Source: Corynebacterium sp. TAE3-ERU16 (GTDB taxonomy: Bacteria; Actinomycetota; Actinomycetes; Mycobacteriales; Mycobacteriaceae). From it: a stretch of 64,000 bases of DNA. The position numbers and the translations under genes were made by a program. Below are positions 35,710-45,867 of the stretch, in pieces. How positions within the stretch are numbered: the first letter of the stretch is position 1; each line of letters starts with the position of its first letter. Below the pieces are notes generated by a model. It ran no database searches, was not told the DNA's origin, and was given only the letters and a program-made list of their open reading frames with translations. The stretch lies in contig NZ_JAHUTN010000005.1 of assembly GCF_019209935.1 (NCBI RefSeq), positions 1-64,000 on the forward strand. The letters run 5' to 3'.

Positions 35710-38246
35710 TTGTGCTCGAGAGTGAGCTCCGCGAAGCGGACCTCACCGGCGGTGTCCGAGGCATCCAGGTCGACGGTCGCGACGAATGCGAACGCGTTGT
35801 CGCCCTCGGGATCCTTGAGGATCTGCCGTACCTTCCACAGCCGGCCCTCCTGCGCCAACCGGAAGAACTCGGGTCCACGGGCCGCTGGACCGGTGTCCAT
35901 GTCCGCGTACTCCTCGAAGTAGGCGTCCATACCCGCCCCGAAGTCCGGCGGGGCATCGAGATACCCCGTGAACTCCGCGAGCTGATCCTCCTTCTCGAAG
36001 GCGAACAGCTCCACCAGCCGGAACATGGCGTTACGCACCATGATCGTGAAGGCCCGACGGTTCGCGGTGAGCGCGGTCGGGTCCTCGACACCGTATGCCA
36101 GCTCCCGCTCGAGGGTCTCCTTCGACACCGGGGCATCCGGGTCCGCCAGCTGCGCCCACTCGTCGACGAGTGACGAGTCGACCTGCCGGATCATCTCGCC
36201 GAGCCAGACGATGATGTCCTCCAGCTCCTCCGGTGTGTGCTCCGGTGGAACGGACTGCCGGAGCGTGCGCCACGCATCCGTCAGGTAACGCAGTACGACA
36301 CCTTCACTCCGGGCGAGACCGTAGGTGGCGATCACGTCGGAGAAGGTCATGCCGTGCTCGATCATGTCGCGGACCACCGACTTCGGCCGCAGCTCGAACT
36401 CCCTGACCCAGGGGTGGCCCTCCGCGTAGGACTCGTAGCCCGTCTCGAGCAGTTCCTCGAGGGGTTTGGGCCAGGTGATGTCCTCGACGATGGCCATCCG
36501 CTCCGTGTAGTCCACGCCCTCGGATTTCAGGGCCGCGATCTCCTCACCGCGTTCGGCGCGCTGCTGTGCCACCAGGAGCTGGCGGGGGTTGTCGAGGATC
36601 GCCTCGAAGACACTGATGATGTCGAGGACGTAGGTGTCGGATTCGGGGTCGAGCAGATCGAGTGCGGCCAGGGCGAACGGGGCCAGCGGCTGGTTGAGCG
36701 CGAAGTCCCGCTGGAGATCCTCGGTCAGGTGCCAGTGACGCCCGGTGGGATCCGGCCCGTCGGGTATCCGCTCGACGATTCCCGCGGAGACCAGGCCGCG
36801 GAACAGCTCGATCGCGGTCAGGATGTCCCTGTTCTGTTTCCGGCGGGTGTCGTGGTTGTCCCGCAGCAGGTGGCGCATGTGCGCGAATCCGTCGCCCGGG
36901 CGTGCGATGACGTTGAGCAGCATCGAGGTGGAGATCCGGAACTGACTGCTCAGCGCCTCCGGCTCCGCGGTGGTCAGACGCTGGTACGTCTTCTCCGTCC
37001 AGCTCACCTCCCCCGGACGGGCCGCCTTCTTGCGCAGTTTCTTGAGCTTCCTGGGGTCACTTCCGGCCCGTTCGCGGAGGCGGTAGTTCTCTATCTCGTG
37101 CTCCGGGGCCTCGACGACGACGTGGCCGACCGTGTCGTATCCGGCGCGTCCCGCGCGCCCGGCGATCTGGTGGAACTCCCGGGACTTGATCATCCGCTGG
37201 TTCGTCCCGTCGAACTTCGACAGTCCGGTGAGCAGGACGGTCCGGATCGGCACGTTGATTCCCACTCCCAGGGTGTCGGTCCCGCAGATAACCTTGAGGA
37301 GACCGGTCTGCGAGAGCTTCTCCACGAGACGCCGGTACTTCGGCAGCATGCCGGCGTGGTGGACGCCGATACCCTTGCGGAGCAGCTTCGACAGCGTGCG
37401 TCCGAACGTGGTGGTGAAGCGGAAGTCCCCGATCTCGGCCACGATCCGCTCCTTGGTCTCCTTGTCGATGATGGACATCGACGTCAGGGCCTGCGCACGC
37501 TCGATGGCCTCGCGCTGGGCGAAATGGACGACGTAGACGGGTGCCTTGTTCTCCTCGATGAGTGCCTCGATGGTCTCGTGGACCGGCGTGTACACATAGG
37601 AGAAGTCCAGTGGGACGGGGCGCTCGCTGCCCGACACCAGTTCGGTGTCCCGGCCGGTACGTCGGCTCAGGTCCTCCTCGAGCCAGGTGGTGTCGCCGAG
37701 TGTCGCGGACATCAGGAGGAACTGGGCGCGCGGAAGCTCGAGCAGCGGCACCTGCCACGCCCAGCCGCGGTCCGGCTCCGAGTAGTAGTGGAACTCGTCC
37801 ATGATCACCTGGTCGATGTCGGCGTCGGCGCCGTCGCGCAGCGCTATGTTGGCGACGATCTCCGCCGTCGCGCAGATGATCGGGGCGCCGCCGTTGACGG
37901 TGGCGTCGCCGGTCATCATGCCCACGGACTCGGGACCGAAGATGTCGCAGAGGGCGAAGAACTTCTCGCTCACCAGCGCCTTGATCGGCGCGGTGTAGAA
38001 AGTCCGTTGTCCGCGGGCGAGGGCGATGAAGTGCGCGGCTGTCGCCACCAGGGATTTGCCTGAGCCGGTGGGGGTGGCCAGGATGACGTTGTTGCCGGCC
38101 AGGATCCCGAGCGCCGCCTCCTCCTGCGCCGGATACAGCTGTATCCCCTTCTCCCCGGCCCATCCGGTGAAGGAATCCCAGACGCAGTCGTCGATGAGGG
38201 AGTCGGGGACATCGGTCAGGTCGGGGAGAATCTGGGTCAGGGTCAC
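35706..38246 (-). CDS. Ski2-like DEAD/DEAH helicase with DUF3516 C-terminus
   Basis: 846-residue superfamily-2 helicase, probably acting on RNA. Motifs: I ATPTGSGKSLVA (about 58), TAPIKALVSEKF, II MDEFHYY (about 148; DEFH variant), III LLMSATL, IV-VI region HHAGMLPKYRRLVE, CGTDTLGVGINVPIRTV and HQIAGRAGRAG. After about residue 400 comes the DUF3516 region typical of actinobacterial members. GTG 38246 has GGAG four nt upstream. Common in corynebacteria at this place near dtxR; no specific role is established to my knowledge. Confidence 0.88.
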   Translation of the reverse strand: MTLTQILPDLTDVPDSLIDDCVWDSFTGWAGEKGIQLYPAQEEAALGILAGNNVILATPTGSGKSLVATAAHFIALARGQRTFYTAPIKALVSEKFFALCDIFGPESVGMMTGDATVNGGAPIICATAEIVANIALRDGADADIDQVIMDEFHYYSEPDRGWAWQVPLLELPRAQFLLMSATLGDTTWLEEDLSRRTGRDTELVSGSERPVPLDFSYVYTPVHETIEALIEENKAPVYVVHFAQREAIERAQALTSMSIIDKETKERIVAEIGDFRFTTTFGRTLSKLLRKGIGVHHAGMLPKYRRLVEKLSQTGLLKVICGTDTLGVGINVPIRTVLLTGLSKFDGTNQRMIKSREFHQIAGRAGRAGYDTVGHVVVEAPEHEIENYRLRERAGSDPRKLKKLRKKAARPGEVSWTEKTYQRLTTAEPEALSSQFRISTSMLLNVIARPGDGFAHMRHLLRDNHDTRRKQNRDILTAIELFRGLVSAGIVERIPDGPDPTGRHWHLTEDLQRDFALNQPLAPFALAALDLLDPESDTYVLDIISVFEAILDNPRQLLVAQQRAERGEEIAALKSEGVDYTERMAIVEDITWPKPLEELLETGYESYAEGHPWVREFELRPKSVVRDMIEHGMTFSDVIATYGLARSEGVVLRYLTDAWRTLRQSVPPEHTPEELEDIIVWLGEMIRQVDSSLVDEWAQLADPDAPVSKETLERELAYGVEDPTALTANRRAFTIMVRNAMFRLVELFAFEKEDQLAEFTGYLDAPPDFGAGMDAYFEEYADMDTGPAARGPEFFRLAQEGRLWKVRQILKDPEGDNAFAFVATVDLDASDTAGEVRFAELTLEHN

Positions 38247-38296
38247 GTTCTCCAGCGTAACCGGCGGGCCCGGACCGACGCCATCTGCTGTACCGG

Positions 38297-39295
38297 TCAG
38301 GGATTCCGGTCGTCGGGGCCCGGTGCCGGATCGCCGTCGGCCCCGGGGGAGTCCGACTCTCCGTCCCCGGGATCTCCCGGGTTGTCGACGGAGGCGAGGA
38401 ACCTCTCGAACTCCTCGGCGAGGGCATCCGGGTCGGTGGCCTCCGTCTCACCGGGGAGGAGAGCTTCGGGATTGTCCTCCCGGTAGGACTCGAGTTCCTC
38501 GTCGTAGCTCTGCTCGAGGGACCGGACCATGGCCGCGATCTCGCCGGAATCGTCGACCTGGTCGCGGAGCAGGGTCATCATCTTCGCCGAGTCCCGTTCG
38601 AGGCTCCCCAGCGGGAGTGAAAGGGAGCCGGCGGTCTCGACCGCACGCAGGAGTTTCAGGGTCGCCTCGGGGTAGTTGGATGCGGCGATGTAGTGGGGGA
38701 CGTGAGCGGTGAATCCCGCGACCGAGCGCCCCCGGGAACCCAGCGTGTACTCGAGTTGAAGGGACGCGGAACCGGGTAACGTCATGTTGCTGTTCACCCG
38801 GAAGTGCCTGCGGGTTATCTCATCGGATGTGCCGTGTGCGGTGACGAGCAGTGGCCTGGTGTGCGGAACCGTCATCGGCGCCGAGTAGAGGCAGATCGTC
38901 CGGCTGACGTTGAACCGCTCGGAGAGATCGATGACGGCGTCGGTGAATGCGTTCCACCGCATGTCGGGCTCCGGTCCGGCGAGCAACAGGAACGGATGGC
39001 CCGCCGAATCCCGCATCGCGTAGAGACCGAGGGTGAGGTCATCCATGTCGACGACCTCGTGATCAGTGATCCGGACGGCGGGACGGCGCGACCGGTAGTC
39101 GATCAGTTCGTCGTTGTTGAACGCTGCGACGGGACTGTTCTCCAGGGAACTGAGGAGGTGGCTCGCCGAGGAATCCACGGCATGTCCCGCGTCCGCGTAG
39201 CCCTGGAGCGCGACCACGAGAGTGGTGCCGTTCTTGGGTTTCATCTCGGGCGCGGGGTACTCCAGCTCATACATGCGGCGACTGTTGTCCTGCAT
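38297..39295 (-). CDS. PAC2 family protein
   Basis: 332 residues. It resembles the actinobacterial PAC2 (proteasome-assembly-chaperone-like) proteins: VVALQGYADAGHAVDSSASHLL, DHEVVDMDDL, PFLLLAGPEPDMRWNAFTDAVIDL, GTSDEITRRHFRVNSN and FTAHVPHYIAASNYPEATLKLL, followed by a C-terminal acidic, proline-rich tail (about 290-332). Corynebacteria lack a 20S proteasome, so the role is unknown. GGAGG precedes ATG 39295; the frame is open further upstream without homology. On the same strand as the helicase, 50 bp upstream of it. Confidence 0.8.
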   Translation of the reverse strand: MQDNSRRMYELEYPAPEMKPKNGTTLVVALQGYADAGHAVDSSASHLLSSLENSPVAAFNNDELIDYRSRRPAVRITDHEVVDMDDLTLGLYAMRDSAGHPFLLLAGPEPDMRWNAFTDAVIDLSERFNVSRTICLYSAPMTVPHTRPLLVTAHGTSDEITRRHFRVNSNMTLPGSASLQLEYTLGSRGRSVAGFTAHVPHYIAASNYPEATLKLLRAVETAGSLSLPLGSLERDSAKMMTLLRDQVDDSGEIAAMVRSLEQSYDEELESYREDNPEALLPGETEATDPDALAEEFERFLASVDNPGDPGDGESDSPGADGDPAPGPDDRNP

Positions 39296-39641
39296 GTGCG
39301 TTCCTCCTTCGTACGTCTGTTGCGCTCGCTCTCCGGCTCCGGGGACCGCCCGGGGACACCCATATCCGTCAACAACAGCAGGAGGGTGAATATTCCGGGG
39401 GGAATTACCCCTATGTCGTTCGGCCCGGGCCGACGGGGGTCGGTGGTCGTCCCCGCGCCGGGAATCAGCGCCGGGAATCAGCCGGATGATGGAGGCTGAC
39501 CCACAAGGATACACCGTTCAGCTCAACATCTGCCACGATCATCACCATGACCGGTGGATGATCCGTCGACCGGATCCGTTGTGTGCGTCGGGGTCCGCCG
39601 CAGGGACCCCGGTTCCCGTGGCCTGGGCCACGGTGTGGGCC
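39296..39641. promoter_or_regulatory. Divergent region PAC2 gene / DUF4192 gene
   Basis: 346 bp between divergent starts. AT-richer sequence at about 39365-39415 and 39500-39560 may hold the promoters. Two adjacent copies of CGCCGGGAATCAG lie around 39457-39481. The plus-strand frame from 39486 into the DUF4192 gene is open and a start within it cannot be fully excluded. Confidence 0.35.
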
Positions 39642-40700
39642 ATGACGGAAACACTCTCCCTTCCCGCCGACCTGATCGCGAGTATTCCCGTATTCCTCGG
39701 CTTCTACCCGACCGAATCTCTGGTGATGGTGGCCCTCGACCCCGGGGACACGGGTGCGGGGCGATCCCGGATCGGGCCCGCCACCCGGGCGGACCTCTCC
39801 GACGGTGATGCGGTGGCGGGTACCCTCGGTGCCCTCGCCGATGTCGGTGTCACGGACGCATTCGCGTTCTTCGTCGGAGAAGGCCGGGCCGGGGAGATCC
39901 CCGACAGCGGCACCGTGACCGAGCTGCACCGGGGAGCGGCTGACCGGGGTATCCGCCTCCTCGGCGCCTGGTGGGTTCCACAGATCATCTCGGGGGCGCC
40001 CTACCGGATCCTCGCCGACTCCGCGGGAGGTGACCCGGGCTCGACGGGACACGGCGAAGTGGAGCGGTGGCGGTACGGTGTCATCCCGGACATCGCCACC
40101 GCGGCGGCGATGCGTGAGCTGGTGTCGTCCGGAGGGGTACTGCCCGAGCTCACCAGGCGGGAAGCCCTGGACTTCTTCGCGCGGAGCTCCTCCGTTCTCT
40201 CGGAGGACAGGGTCCGGCGCATCACTGAGAACGCTGAATCCCCGGGGCCGGAGGTCGTGGAACGACTGAACCCGGGTGCGGGTGAGAGCGTTCCCGGGGA
40301 GCGTCTGGACAGTTACGTGTCGTGCCTGGTCGGGGAGAGCCGTCGTCTGCTGGAGTCCGGGGGAAACCCGGCGTCCGACCCCGGTCTTCTCTCCGGTGCC
40401 GCCGGACTCGTGGCGCACGGACGGATCAGGGACCTCGTTCTGGGGTACGCCGTCGACACGGCGGATGCGGAGCCGTTGGCGGATCTGATGCTCGTCGTGG
40501 CCCGGACGTTCAGCGGGGAGATCCGGTGCAATGCCCTCTGCGTCTACGCGGTCGCGTTGCTCGCCCTAGGCCGGACCACCCGGGTCTGGCCCGCCCTGAG
40601 GAGCTCCTACGACGAGAACCCGGACCACCGGTTGACCGGGTTACTGCTCTCCGCGTACGGGCGCGGCCGCTTCGATCTCATACTCGAGTGCTGCCGGTGA
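39642..40700 (+). CDS. DUF4192 family protein
   Basis: 352-residue protein of the actinobacterial DUF4192 family, recognised by the N-terminal DLIASIPVFLGFYPTESLVMVAL, the VTDAFAFFVGEGR region, LLGAWWVPQI and the C-terminal ALCVYAVALLALGRTTRVWPALRSSYDENPDHRLTGLLLSAYGRGR (helical). The family has no established function. The frame opens at 39486; ATG 39642 is chosen because family similarity starts right after it (TETLSLPADLIAS). Convergent with dtxR (21 bp between stops). In C. glutamicum galE lies next to dtxR; it is absent here. Confidence 0.75.
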   Translation: MTETLSLPADLIASIPVFLGFYPTESLVMVALDPGDTGAGRSRIGPATRADLSDGDAVAGTLGALADVGVTDAFAFFVGEGRAGEIPDSGTVTELHRGAADRGIRLLGAWWVPQIISGAPYRILADSAGGDPGSTGHGEVERWRYGVIPDIATAAAMRELVSSGGVLPELTRREALDFFARSSSVLSEDRVRRITENAESPGPEVVERLNPGAGESVPGERLDSYVSCLVGESRRLLESGGNPASDPGLLSGAAGLVAHGRIRDLVLGYAVDTADAEPLADLMLVVARTFSGEIRCNALCVYAVALLALGRTTRVWPALRSSYDENPDHRLTGLLLSAYGRGRFDLILECCR

Positions 40701-40721
40701 ACCGCCGACGGTCCGGCGGAA

Positions 40722-41405
40722 TCAGCCCAGGCGTTCCAGGCGGACGGCGTGAGCGAGATCCTGGTCGACGGTGACGCTGTTGCCGTTCCGGGTGAGGGTG
40801 ACGGTCCCGTCGACGTTGCTGACCTCGACCTCTGCACCGATGGTCATACCGGCATCGATGAGGGCCTTCAGCTGCGCAACATCGACCTGGAGGATCTCGT
40901 TGTACTGCAGGACACGGCACCTCAGGTTCTCGTCATGGGGGAGATCGACGGCGCGTTCCCCGATCTTGACCTGATCCGCATCCCCGATCCCGAGCTCCGA
41001 GAGACCCGGAATCGGGTTCCCGAACGGGCTCGAACAGACATCGTCGAGCACCTCGACGAGACGTTGCTCAACCTCGACGCTCATGACGTGTTCCCAGCGG
41101 CATGCCTCGGCGTGCACCTTGAGGATGTCGAGCCCGATCTTGTCGGCGAGAAGACGCTCCGCGAGCCGGTGCTTCCGCATGACGGCGATGGCCGTCGACC
41201 GGCCGGCGTCCGTCATCTTGAGACTCCGGTCGGAGGCGACGTTGACCAGGCCATCGCGTTCCATGCGTGCCACCGTCTGGCTGACCGTGGGGCCGGATTG
41301 TTCGAGACGCTCCGCGATGCGGGCGCGCAGCGGGACGACGCCTTCCTCCTCCAACTCGTAGATGGTGCGGAGATACATCTCGGTGGTGTCGACCAGATCC
41401 TTCAC
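40722..41405 (-). CDS. dtxR: Iron-dependent repressor DtxR
   Basis: Fe2+-activated master regulator of iron uptake genes. 227 residues. The first 75 residues ([20 protein letters not shown] and the helix-turn-helix [22 protein letters not shown]) are nearly identical to C. diphtheriae DtxR. Metal ligands are visible: Met10, Cys102 and Glu105 in EACRWEHVM, His106 and the HRLAERLL region. The C-terminal SH3-like domain is present ([15 protein letters not shown]). GTG 41405 corresponds to the known [10 protein letters not shown] start; AAAGG lies upstream. It is next to sigB as in all corynebacteria. Probable targets in the window are the siderophore genes from 61735. Confidence 0.97.
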   Translation of the reverse strand: MKDLVDTTEMYLRTIYELEEEGVVPLRARIAERLEQSGPTVSQTVARMERDGLVNVASDRSLKMTDAGRSTAIAVMRKHRLAERLLADKIGLDILKVHAEACRWEHVMSVEVEQRLVEVLDDVCSSPFGNPIPGLSELGIGDADQVKIGERAVDLPHDENLRCRVLQYNEILQVDVAQLKALIDAGMTIGAEVEVSNVDGTVTLTRNGNSVTVDQDLAHAVRLERLG

Positions 41406-41795
41406 GGGGATAACGCCTTTCCTCAGTTTTTGTGCGCTCGAAAAAATATGGTTGTGTTCGCGTTCACTTCGTCGAGCACCGGTAATCCGGCGGGCCGGCC
41501 AACACCCGGAGTGACCCGGACGCCACTGCCGCCGCATAGGAAGCAACGGGAGAAGAGCGAATCTTGTTCCCGTGGAACTCCGGGTTCACCCCCGTTCCAC
41601 CCCGGGTGTACCGGGTTCACCGGAAGCTGGGACGGAAAAAGGTGGGGCTTTCCCGGTACAGAGCGGGGAAGCGGAGGGGGTTGAGGTCCTGACCGCCGGA
41701 CTGTAGCCGTTACCGAACAAGCGTACCGTTTCAACGGCTGAAGCGATTCAAACACGCGGAGAATCCTCGGTGGCGGGACACGACACCTCGGAAAA
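41406..41795. promoter_or_regulatory. Non-coding region between sigB and dtxR
   Basis: 390 bp without a supported gene. The part next to dtxR (41425-41465) is AT-rich, with CATATT on the minus strand, and probably holds the dtxR promoter. The rest contains several overlapping CCGGGT/ACCCGG-type short inverted sequences around 41575-41635 that may form the sigB 3' structure. No DtxR-box was recognised. Confidence 0.4.
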
Positions 41796-42785
41796 TCAGT
41801 TCGCGTAGGCGCGGAGCTTGTCCGCACGTTCACCGTCGCGGAGCTTGCTCATCACCTCGCGTTCGATCTGACGGACCCGCTCCCGGGACAACCCGAAGCG
41901 CCTACCGATCTGATCGAGGGTACGTGGCACACCGTCATCGAGTCCGTAGCGGAGACGGATCACCTCCTGCTCGCGGACCTCGAGGGACGCGAGCACGGCG
42001 CGCACGTCCGAGTGTCTGAGGGAGGCGACCACGGCGGCCTCCGCGTCTGTGGCGTCGGAGTCCTCGATGAAATCCCCGAGCGGGGCCTCCTCGTCGGCCC
42101 CCACCGGCATGTCCAGGCTCACCGGATCCCGGGACTGGCGCAGCAGCATCTCGATCTTCGATTCGTCGATTCCGCTCTCCTCGGCGAGCTCCTCGTTCGT
42201 GGCCTCACGACCGAGGCTCTGATACAGCTCCCGTTTGATCCGGGAGAGCTTGTTGACCTGTTCGACCAGATGAACGGGGAGACGGATGGTACGCGACTGG
42301 TCCGCCATGCCGCGTGTGATGGCCTGGCGGATCCACCAGGTCGCGTAGGTGGAGAACTTGAAACCCTTGGTGTAGTCGAACTTCTCCATCGCACGGATCA
42401 GTCCGAGGTTGCCCTCCTGGATGAGATCGAGCAGGGGCATTCCCCGGCCCGTGTAGCGCTTCGCCAGGCTGACCACCAGCCGCAGGTTCGCCTCCAGCAG
42501 ATGAGATCGGGCCTGCTTTCCCTGCTTCGACAGGACCTTCAGGTCCCGTTTCATCGCCCGGGTCAGCTTCTTGTCGGGATCCGCGAGGAGATGGTCGGCG
42601 TACAGACCGATCTCGATCGTCTGGGCCAGATGAACCTCGTCCTCGGCGGTGAGCAGTGCCGTCTTGCCGATACCGTTCAGGTAGACGCGGACCAGATCAG
42701 CTGACGGATTGTCATTGGTCTGGCCCCGGCGTGACCCCCGGTCCGGCTCCTCGACTTCGATGCCCTGCTGGGACGTGGTCGTCAT
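41796..42785 (-). CDS. sigB: RNA polymerase sigma factor SigB
   Basis: Group-2 (primary-like) sigma factor, 329 residues, used for general stress and transition to stationary phase in C. glutamicum. Region 1.2 begins [16 protein letters not shown]; region 2 is [35 protein letters not shown] (residues around 95-130) with the -10-recognising [13 protein letters not shown]; region 4.2 is [20 protein letters not shown]. It lacks the long N-terminus of SigA. AGGAGG five nt before the ATG. Adjacent to dtxR. Confidence 0.95.
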   Translation of the reverse strand: MTTTSQQGIEVEEPDRGSRRGQTNDNPSADLVRVYLNGIGKTALLTAEDEVHLAQTIEIGLYADHLLADPDKKLTRAMKRDLKVLSKQGKQARSHLLEANLRLVVSLAKRYTGRGMPLLDLIQEGNLGLIRAMEKFDYTKGFKFSTYATWWIRQAITRGMADQSRTIRLPVHLVEQVNKLSRIKRELYQSLGREATNEELAEESGIDESKIEMLLRQSRDPVSLDMPVGADEEAPLGDFIEDSDATDAEAAVVASLRHSDVRAVLASLEVREQEVIRLRYGLDDGVPRTLDQIGRRFGLSRERVRQIEREVMSKLRDGERADKLRAYAN

Positions 42786-42900
42786 ACTGGCCTCCTGCTT
42801 TCATCGGGTTGTCAATCCGTTAAACGGGTGACGCTACGGGAAAGTTCCCGGGGAGGTACCGCCGTCCATCTCCGCAGGTCGACCGCGGAGACCGCCGGTT

Positions 42901-43341
42901 TCAGCAGTCGACGAGAACGGTGAATGGTCCCTCGTTGACGGAGGAGACCCGCATCATCGCCCCGAACCGGCCCTCGGCGACGCTGATCCCGCGGGCACGG
43001 AGGCCTTCCGCGATGGCGGCGATCACCGGTTCTGCCTCGGCACCGGGGGCGGCGTCGGACCAACTCGGCCGGCGCCCCTTCGCGGTGCGCCCCTGGAGCG
43101 TGAACTGGCTGACGAGGAGGACCGGAGCACCGACCGACTCCACGGATTCCTCGTCCGGCAGGATCCGCAGCTCGGCGATCTTCCGCACCATGGTCTCCAC
43201 CCGGGAAGGATCCTCGCCGTCGCCGCGGGCCACGCCGACGAGGGCGAGCAGTCCGCAGGTGTCCGGGCAGTTGATCTCACCCACCACCTCATCGTCGACG
43301 GTGACGCTGGCACGGGAAACTCGGGTCAGAACAGCTTTCAA
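42901..43341 (-). CDS. dtd: D-aminoacyl-tRNA deacylase
   Basis: Homodimeric proofreading enzyme that removes D-amino acids (and Gly from tRNA-Ala) from tRNA. 146 residues, typical. The two signature motifs are [11 protein letters not shown] (SQxTLxG) around residue 80 and [13 protein letters not shown] near the C-terminus (the cross-subunit Gly-cisPro motif, here GPF). TTG start at 43341 with AAGGAGG five nt upstream. It follows the methyltransferase gene by 16 bp on the same strand and is probably cotranscribed with it. Confidence 0.93.
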   Translation of the reverse strand: MKAVLTRVSRASVTVDDEVVGEINCPDTCGLLALVGVARGDGEDPSRVETMVRKIAELRILPDEESVESVGAPVLLVSQFTLQGRTAKGRRPSWSDAAPGAEAEPVIAAIAEGLRARGISVAEGRFGAMMRVSSVNEGPFTVLVDC

Positions 43342-43357
43342 GGAATCCTCCTTCGAA

Positions 43358-44968
43358 CTACCGGGGCACCTCGTGTGCCCCGTCGTCGCTGACGGTGATG
43401 TCCGCGGGCAACACGATACCGTGACGGATGAGATCCACGACCGCGGCGGTGGCCTCGGGGAGAACCAGCGAGAGATCCAGTCCCCGTGCGGCGCAGTAGA
43501 GCTCCACCGTTTCCGCGAGGCTGAGTCCCTCCGGGTGGAGCCCGGAGAGGATCGCCAGCAGGTGCCCGTCTATGTCGTGGCTGAAACGTGGTCCCTCGGT
43601 CCGGCTGACGCGGAGGGCCGCCGGCCGGAAGCCCTGACACGCTTCTTCGTCGGTGGTGCGGACATCCTCCACGGCGACGCCGGGCCGTACCAGGAACCGG
43701 GCGTCCGCCACCTCGTAGGCTGTCCTGCCGCGGAGCCACGCGGAGCGGGTGAAGAACTCGGACACCTCTTCGTCCAGTCCTGAGGTGTCGTTGATCCGGA
43801 AGTCCTCCGCGGTGACCTCGGAGGGCAGGTCGTCGTCGATCCGCTGGAGGGCTACGAACCCGAACCCGATGCCGGTCACGCCGTTGTCCGCGAAGTGGTC
43901 CAGCCACTCGACCGTCCTGCGCGACCCCTCCGGAGACCGGGGATCGACGGAGCCGTCCCGCAGCCAGGTGCCGACGTACAGCTCCGGATCCGCGACGTCC
44001 CGCTGGAGGATCCACGCGGCCACACCGGTGTCCGGGATCCATGACGCCACGCGCTGGGTCCAGGAGCTTTCAGCGGTGTGCACCCACGAGGCCAGCAGAT
44101 GCGCGGTACCACCGGGTGTCAGGTGCTCCACAGCACCTGACACGACGAGCTGACTCGCGGCATCCAGGTCGAGACCGGAGTCCCGGTAGACGAATCCCCC
44201 ACCGGGGCTGACCACGAACGGCGGGTTCGCGATGATCCGGTCGAAACGCATCCCGGACACCGGTTCAAACCACGATCCGCGGCGCAGATCCACCATCGCC
44301 ACACCGCCGCCGCTGGCCTCGGTGCGGCTCACCCGTCGTCCCTCCCGGGTCACCGGGACCCCGGTGCCCGCGAGAGTCGCCTCCGCGAAGTCGAGGGCAC
44401 GATCGTGGATGTCGGTCGCGGTCATCCGCTGCGCGCAGTTCAGCTGCCCGAGCAACTGGATCCCGCACCCCGTTCCGAGGTCGAGAACGCTGTCCACCGG
44501 GGTGGTCGGTGTCGCCTGCAGGAGAGAGAGTGAGGCCGCACCGACACCCGGGACGTGGTCCGGGTCGGGGCTCCGGTCGCTCACCGCCGGATCCGGGTCA
44601 GCGAAGACCCACCGGTCGGAGCCATCGACGGACCGGGGGCGGACGTCGACCGATACCCGGACCCTGTCGGATCCGGGTTCATGCTCCAACACCCCGGCGT
44701 CATCGAGGAGCCCCACCGTCCTCGTGCCGAGAAGCTCGGCGAGTTCCCGGAGCCCGGTCGGCCGACGGAGCAGGAACACCCGGATGAGTTCGGTCCGACC
44801 GGGGTCGCCCGGTCCGTCCGTCGCCCGCAGCACCGCCGCGGACTCGCCCCGGAACAGGGCGGCGGACGCGGCCGCGCCCAGCTGGGTCGAAACCCCGCGC
44901 TCGGTGAAACCATGTTCCCCGAAGACCCGGACGAGGTGGGGTACAGCTGCGGAAAGGGCGTCGGGCAA
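43358..44968 (-). CDS. SAM-dependent methyltransferase (PrmC/RsmC-like)
   Basis: 536-residue two-part protein. The N-terminal 150 residues resemble the winged-helix-like leader of actinobacterial PrmC-like methyltransferases ([19 protein letters not shown]). The Rossmann core has motif [14 protein letters not shown] (about 171-183) and the NPPF catalytic motif in [14 protein letters not shown] (about 255), indicating methylation of an amide or exocyclic amine such as in a protein glutamine or rRNA base. The C-terminal ~200 residues are not assigned. TTG 44968 is preceded by GAGGAG at 6 nt. The substrate is unknown. Confidence 0.8.
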   Translation of the reverse strand: MPDALSAAVPHLVRVFGEHGFTERGVSTQLGAAASAALFRGESAAVLRATDGPGDPGRTELIRVFLLRRPTGLRELAELLGTRTVGLLDDAGVLEHEPGSDRVRVSVDVRPRSVDGSDRWVFADPDPAVSDRSPDPDHVPGVGAASLSLLQATPTTPVDSVLDLGTGCGIQLLGQLNCAQRMTATDIHDRALDFAEATLAGTGVPVTREGRRVSRTEASGGGVAMVDLRRGSWFEPVSGMRFDRIIANPPFVVSPGGGFVYRDSGLDLDAASQLVVSGAVEHLTPGGTAHLLASWVHTAESSWTQRVASWIPDTGVAAWILQRDVADPELYVGTWLRDGSVDPRSPEGSRRTVEWLDHFADNGVTGIGFGFVALQRIDDDLPSEVTAEDFRINDTSGLDEEVSEFFTRSAWLRGRTAYEVADARFLVRPGVAVEDVRTTDEEACQGFRPAALRVSRTEGPRFSHDIDGHLLAILSGLHPEGLSLAETVELYCAARGLDLSLVLPEATAAVVDLIRHGIVLPADITVSDDGAHEVPR

Positions 44969-45021
44969 TGGAGACTCCTCGGAAGAACGGTGGGTTGCCT
45001 GGGCCGGGGCTGCTCCGGCGG

Positions 45022-45570
45022 TCAGTCGTGATCTATGACGGGTCCACCGGAGTCCGTGGACCCGGGGGATGTCGTTCCGTCTCCGTCGGAATCGATGATG
45101 GTGGGCCCCAGCTCGGGGGTTCTGTCGGTCTGCAGTATATGTCGGGCGTTCCGTTCGCGGATCACGGCCGGTTTGTAGACCTGTCTCACCCTGGGATCCC
45201 GGGGTTCACCGGCACCGTTTCCGATGACGACCGCTATCCACGGCAGCGGGACCGAGATGAGGAAGAGAATCGCCGAGATCCACGTGTTCTCCCACCAGAC
45301 CCAGGTCGCCGCACTCGCGAGGAGAAACGGGATTCGGGAACCCTGCAGGATCGCGTATTTCCTGCGTCTAGCGTTCAGGTTGTCCAGCGGGGTCTGGCGG
45401 GCGTCGGTGATGAGCTCGACCCGGCCGCGCCGGGGGAGCAGCCGGCGCAGTCCCCGGCGCCGCGCTGGCGCCGACGCCGGGGCGGCGACACTGTCCCGGG
45501 GAGATCGATCGGCGGACGTGTGACCACCGGAATCACCTCCGGGTTCGTCGTCGCTCCGATGCTGCACCAT
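45022..45570 (-). CDS. DUF3099 membrane protein
   Basis: 182 residues. DUF3099-type core: VELITDARQTPLDNLNARRRKYAILQGSR, two membrane helices (IPFLLASAATWVWWENTW, ISAILFLISVPLPWIAVVIG) and a cytoplasmic tail. The N-terminal 50 residues are charged and low in complexity, and the C-terminal tail is rich in Asp, Gly and Ser. The frame continues upstream but ATG 45570 is preferred: TATCGT ends 6 nt before it, suggesting a leaderless message. Divergent from the DUF3039 gene by 57 bp. Function unknown. Confidence 0.75.
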   Translation of the reverse strand: MVQHRSDDEPGGDSGGHTSADRSPRDSVAAPASAPARRRGLRRLLPRRGRVELITDARQTPLDNLNARRRKYAILQGSRIPFLLASAATWVWWENTWISAILFLISVPLPWIAVVIGNGAGEPRDPRVRQVYKPAVIRERNARHILQTDRTPELGPTIIDSDGDGTTSPGSTDSGGPVIDHD

Positions 45571-45627
45571 GATCCCACGATAACCCTGTTGTGCCCGGGG
45601 GGCCGCGATTGGGGCATGATGGGTTCC

Positions 45628-45867
45628 GTGAACACCACGACGAAAACCATTGAACGTCCCGATGTCCGGGAAGACACGACGACGTCCGACGACACCCCGA
45701 AGTTCTTCCACTACGTCAAGAAGAACAAGATCGTCGAGTCGGCCGTCTCCGGCCGCATGGTGGTTGCGCTGTGCGGAGAGACCTTTCCCGTGACGAAGCA
45801 GGCCAAGCCCGGATCGCCGGTATGCCCCGACTGTGAGCGTGTCTACCGGTCCCTGCGCAAGAAGTGA
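45628..45867 (+). CDS. DUF3039 small zinc-binding-like protein
   Basis: 79 residues. DUF3039 family: TIERPDVRED, DTPKFFHYVKKNKIVESAVSGRMVVALCGETFPV and SPVCPDCERVYRSL. The single Cys in VALCGE with the CPDC pair suggests a partial zinc ribbon. GTG 45628 matches the usual start of the family (MxTTxKTxERPDV), with CATGAT 7 nt upstream and no Shine-Dalgarno; ATGs at 45616 and 45619 are alternatives. Its stop overlaps the start of the helicase gene (GTGA at 45864-45867), so the two proteins are made together and may act together. Function unknown. Confidence 0.8.
   Translation: MNTTTKTIERPDVREDTTTSDDTPKFFHYVKKNKIVESAVSGRMVVALCGETFPVTKQAKPGSPVCPDCERVYRSLRKK

Noticed and set aside
36237-38063. Plus-strand ORF of 608 aa opposite the DUF3516 helicase
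   Set aside because: Antisense shadow: the minus strand carries a complete helicase with all motifs.
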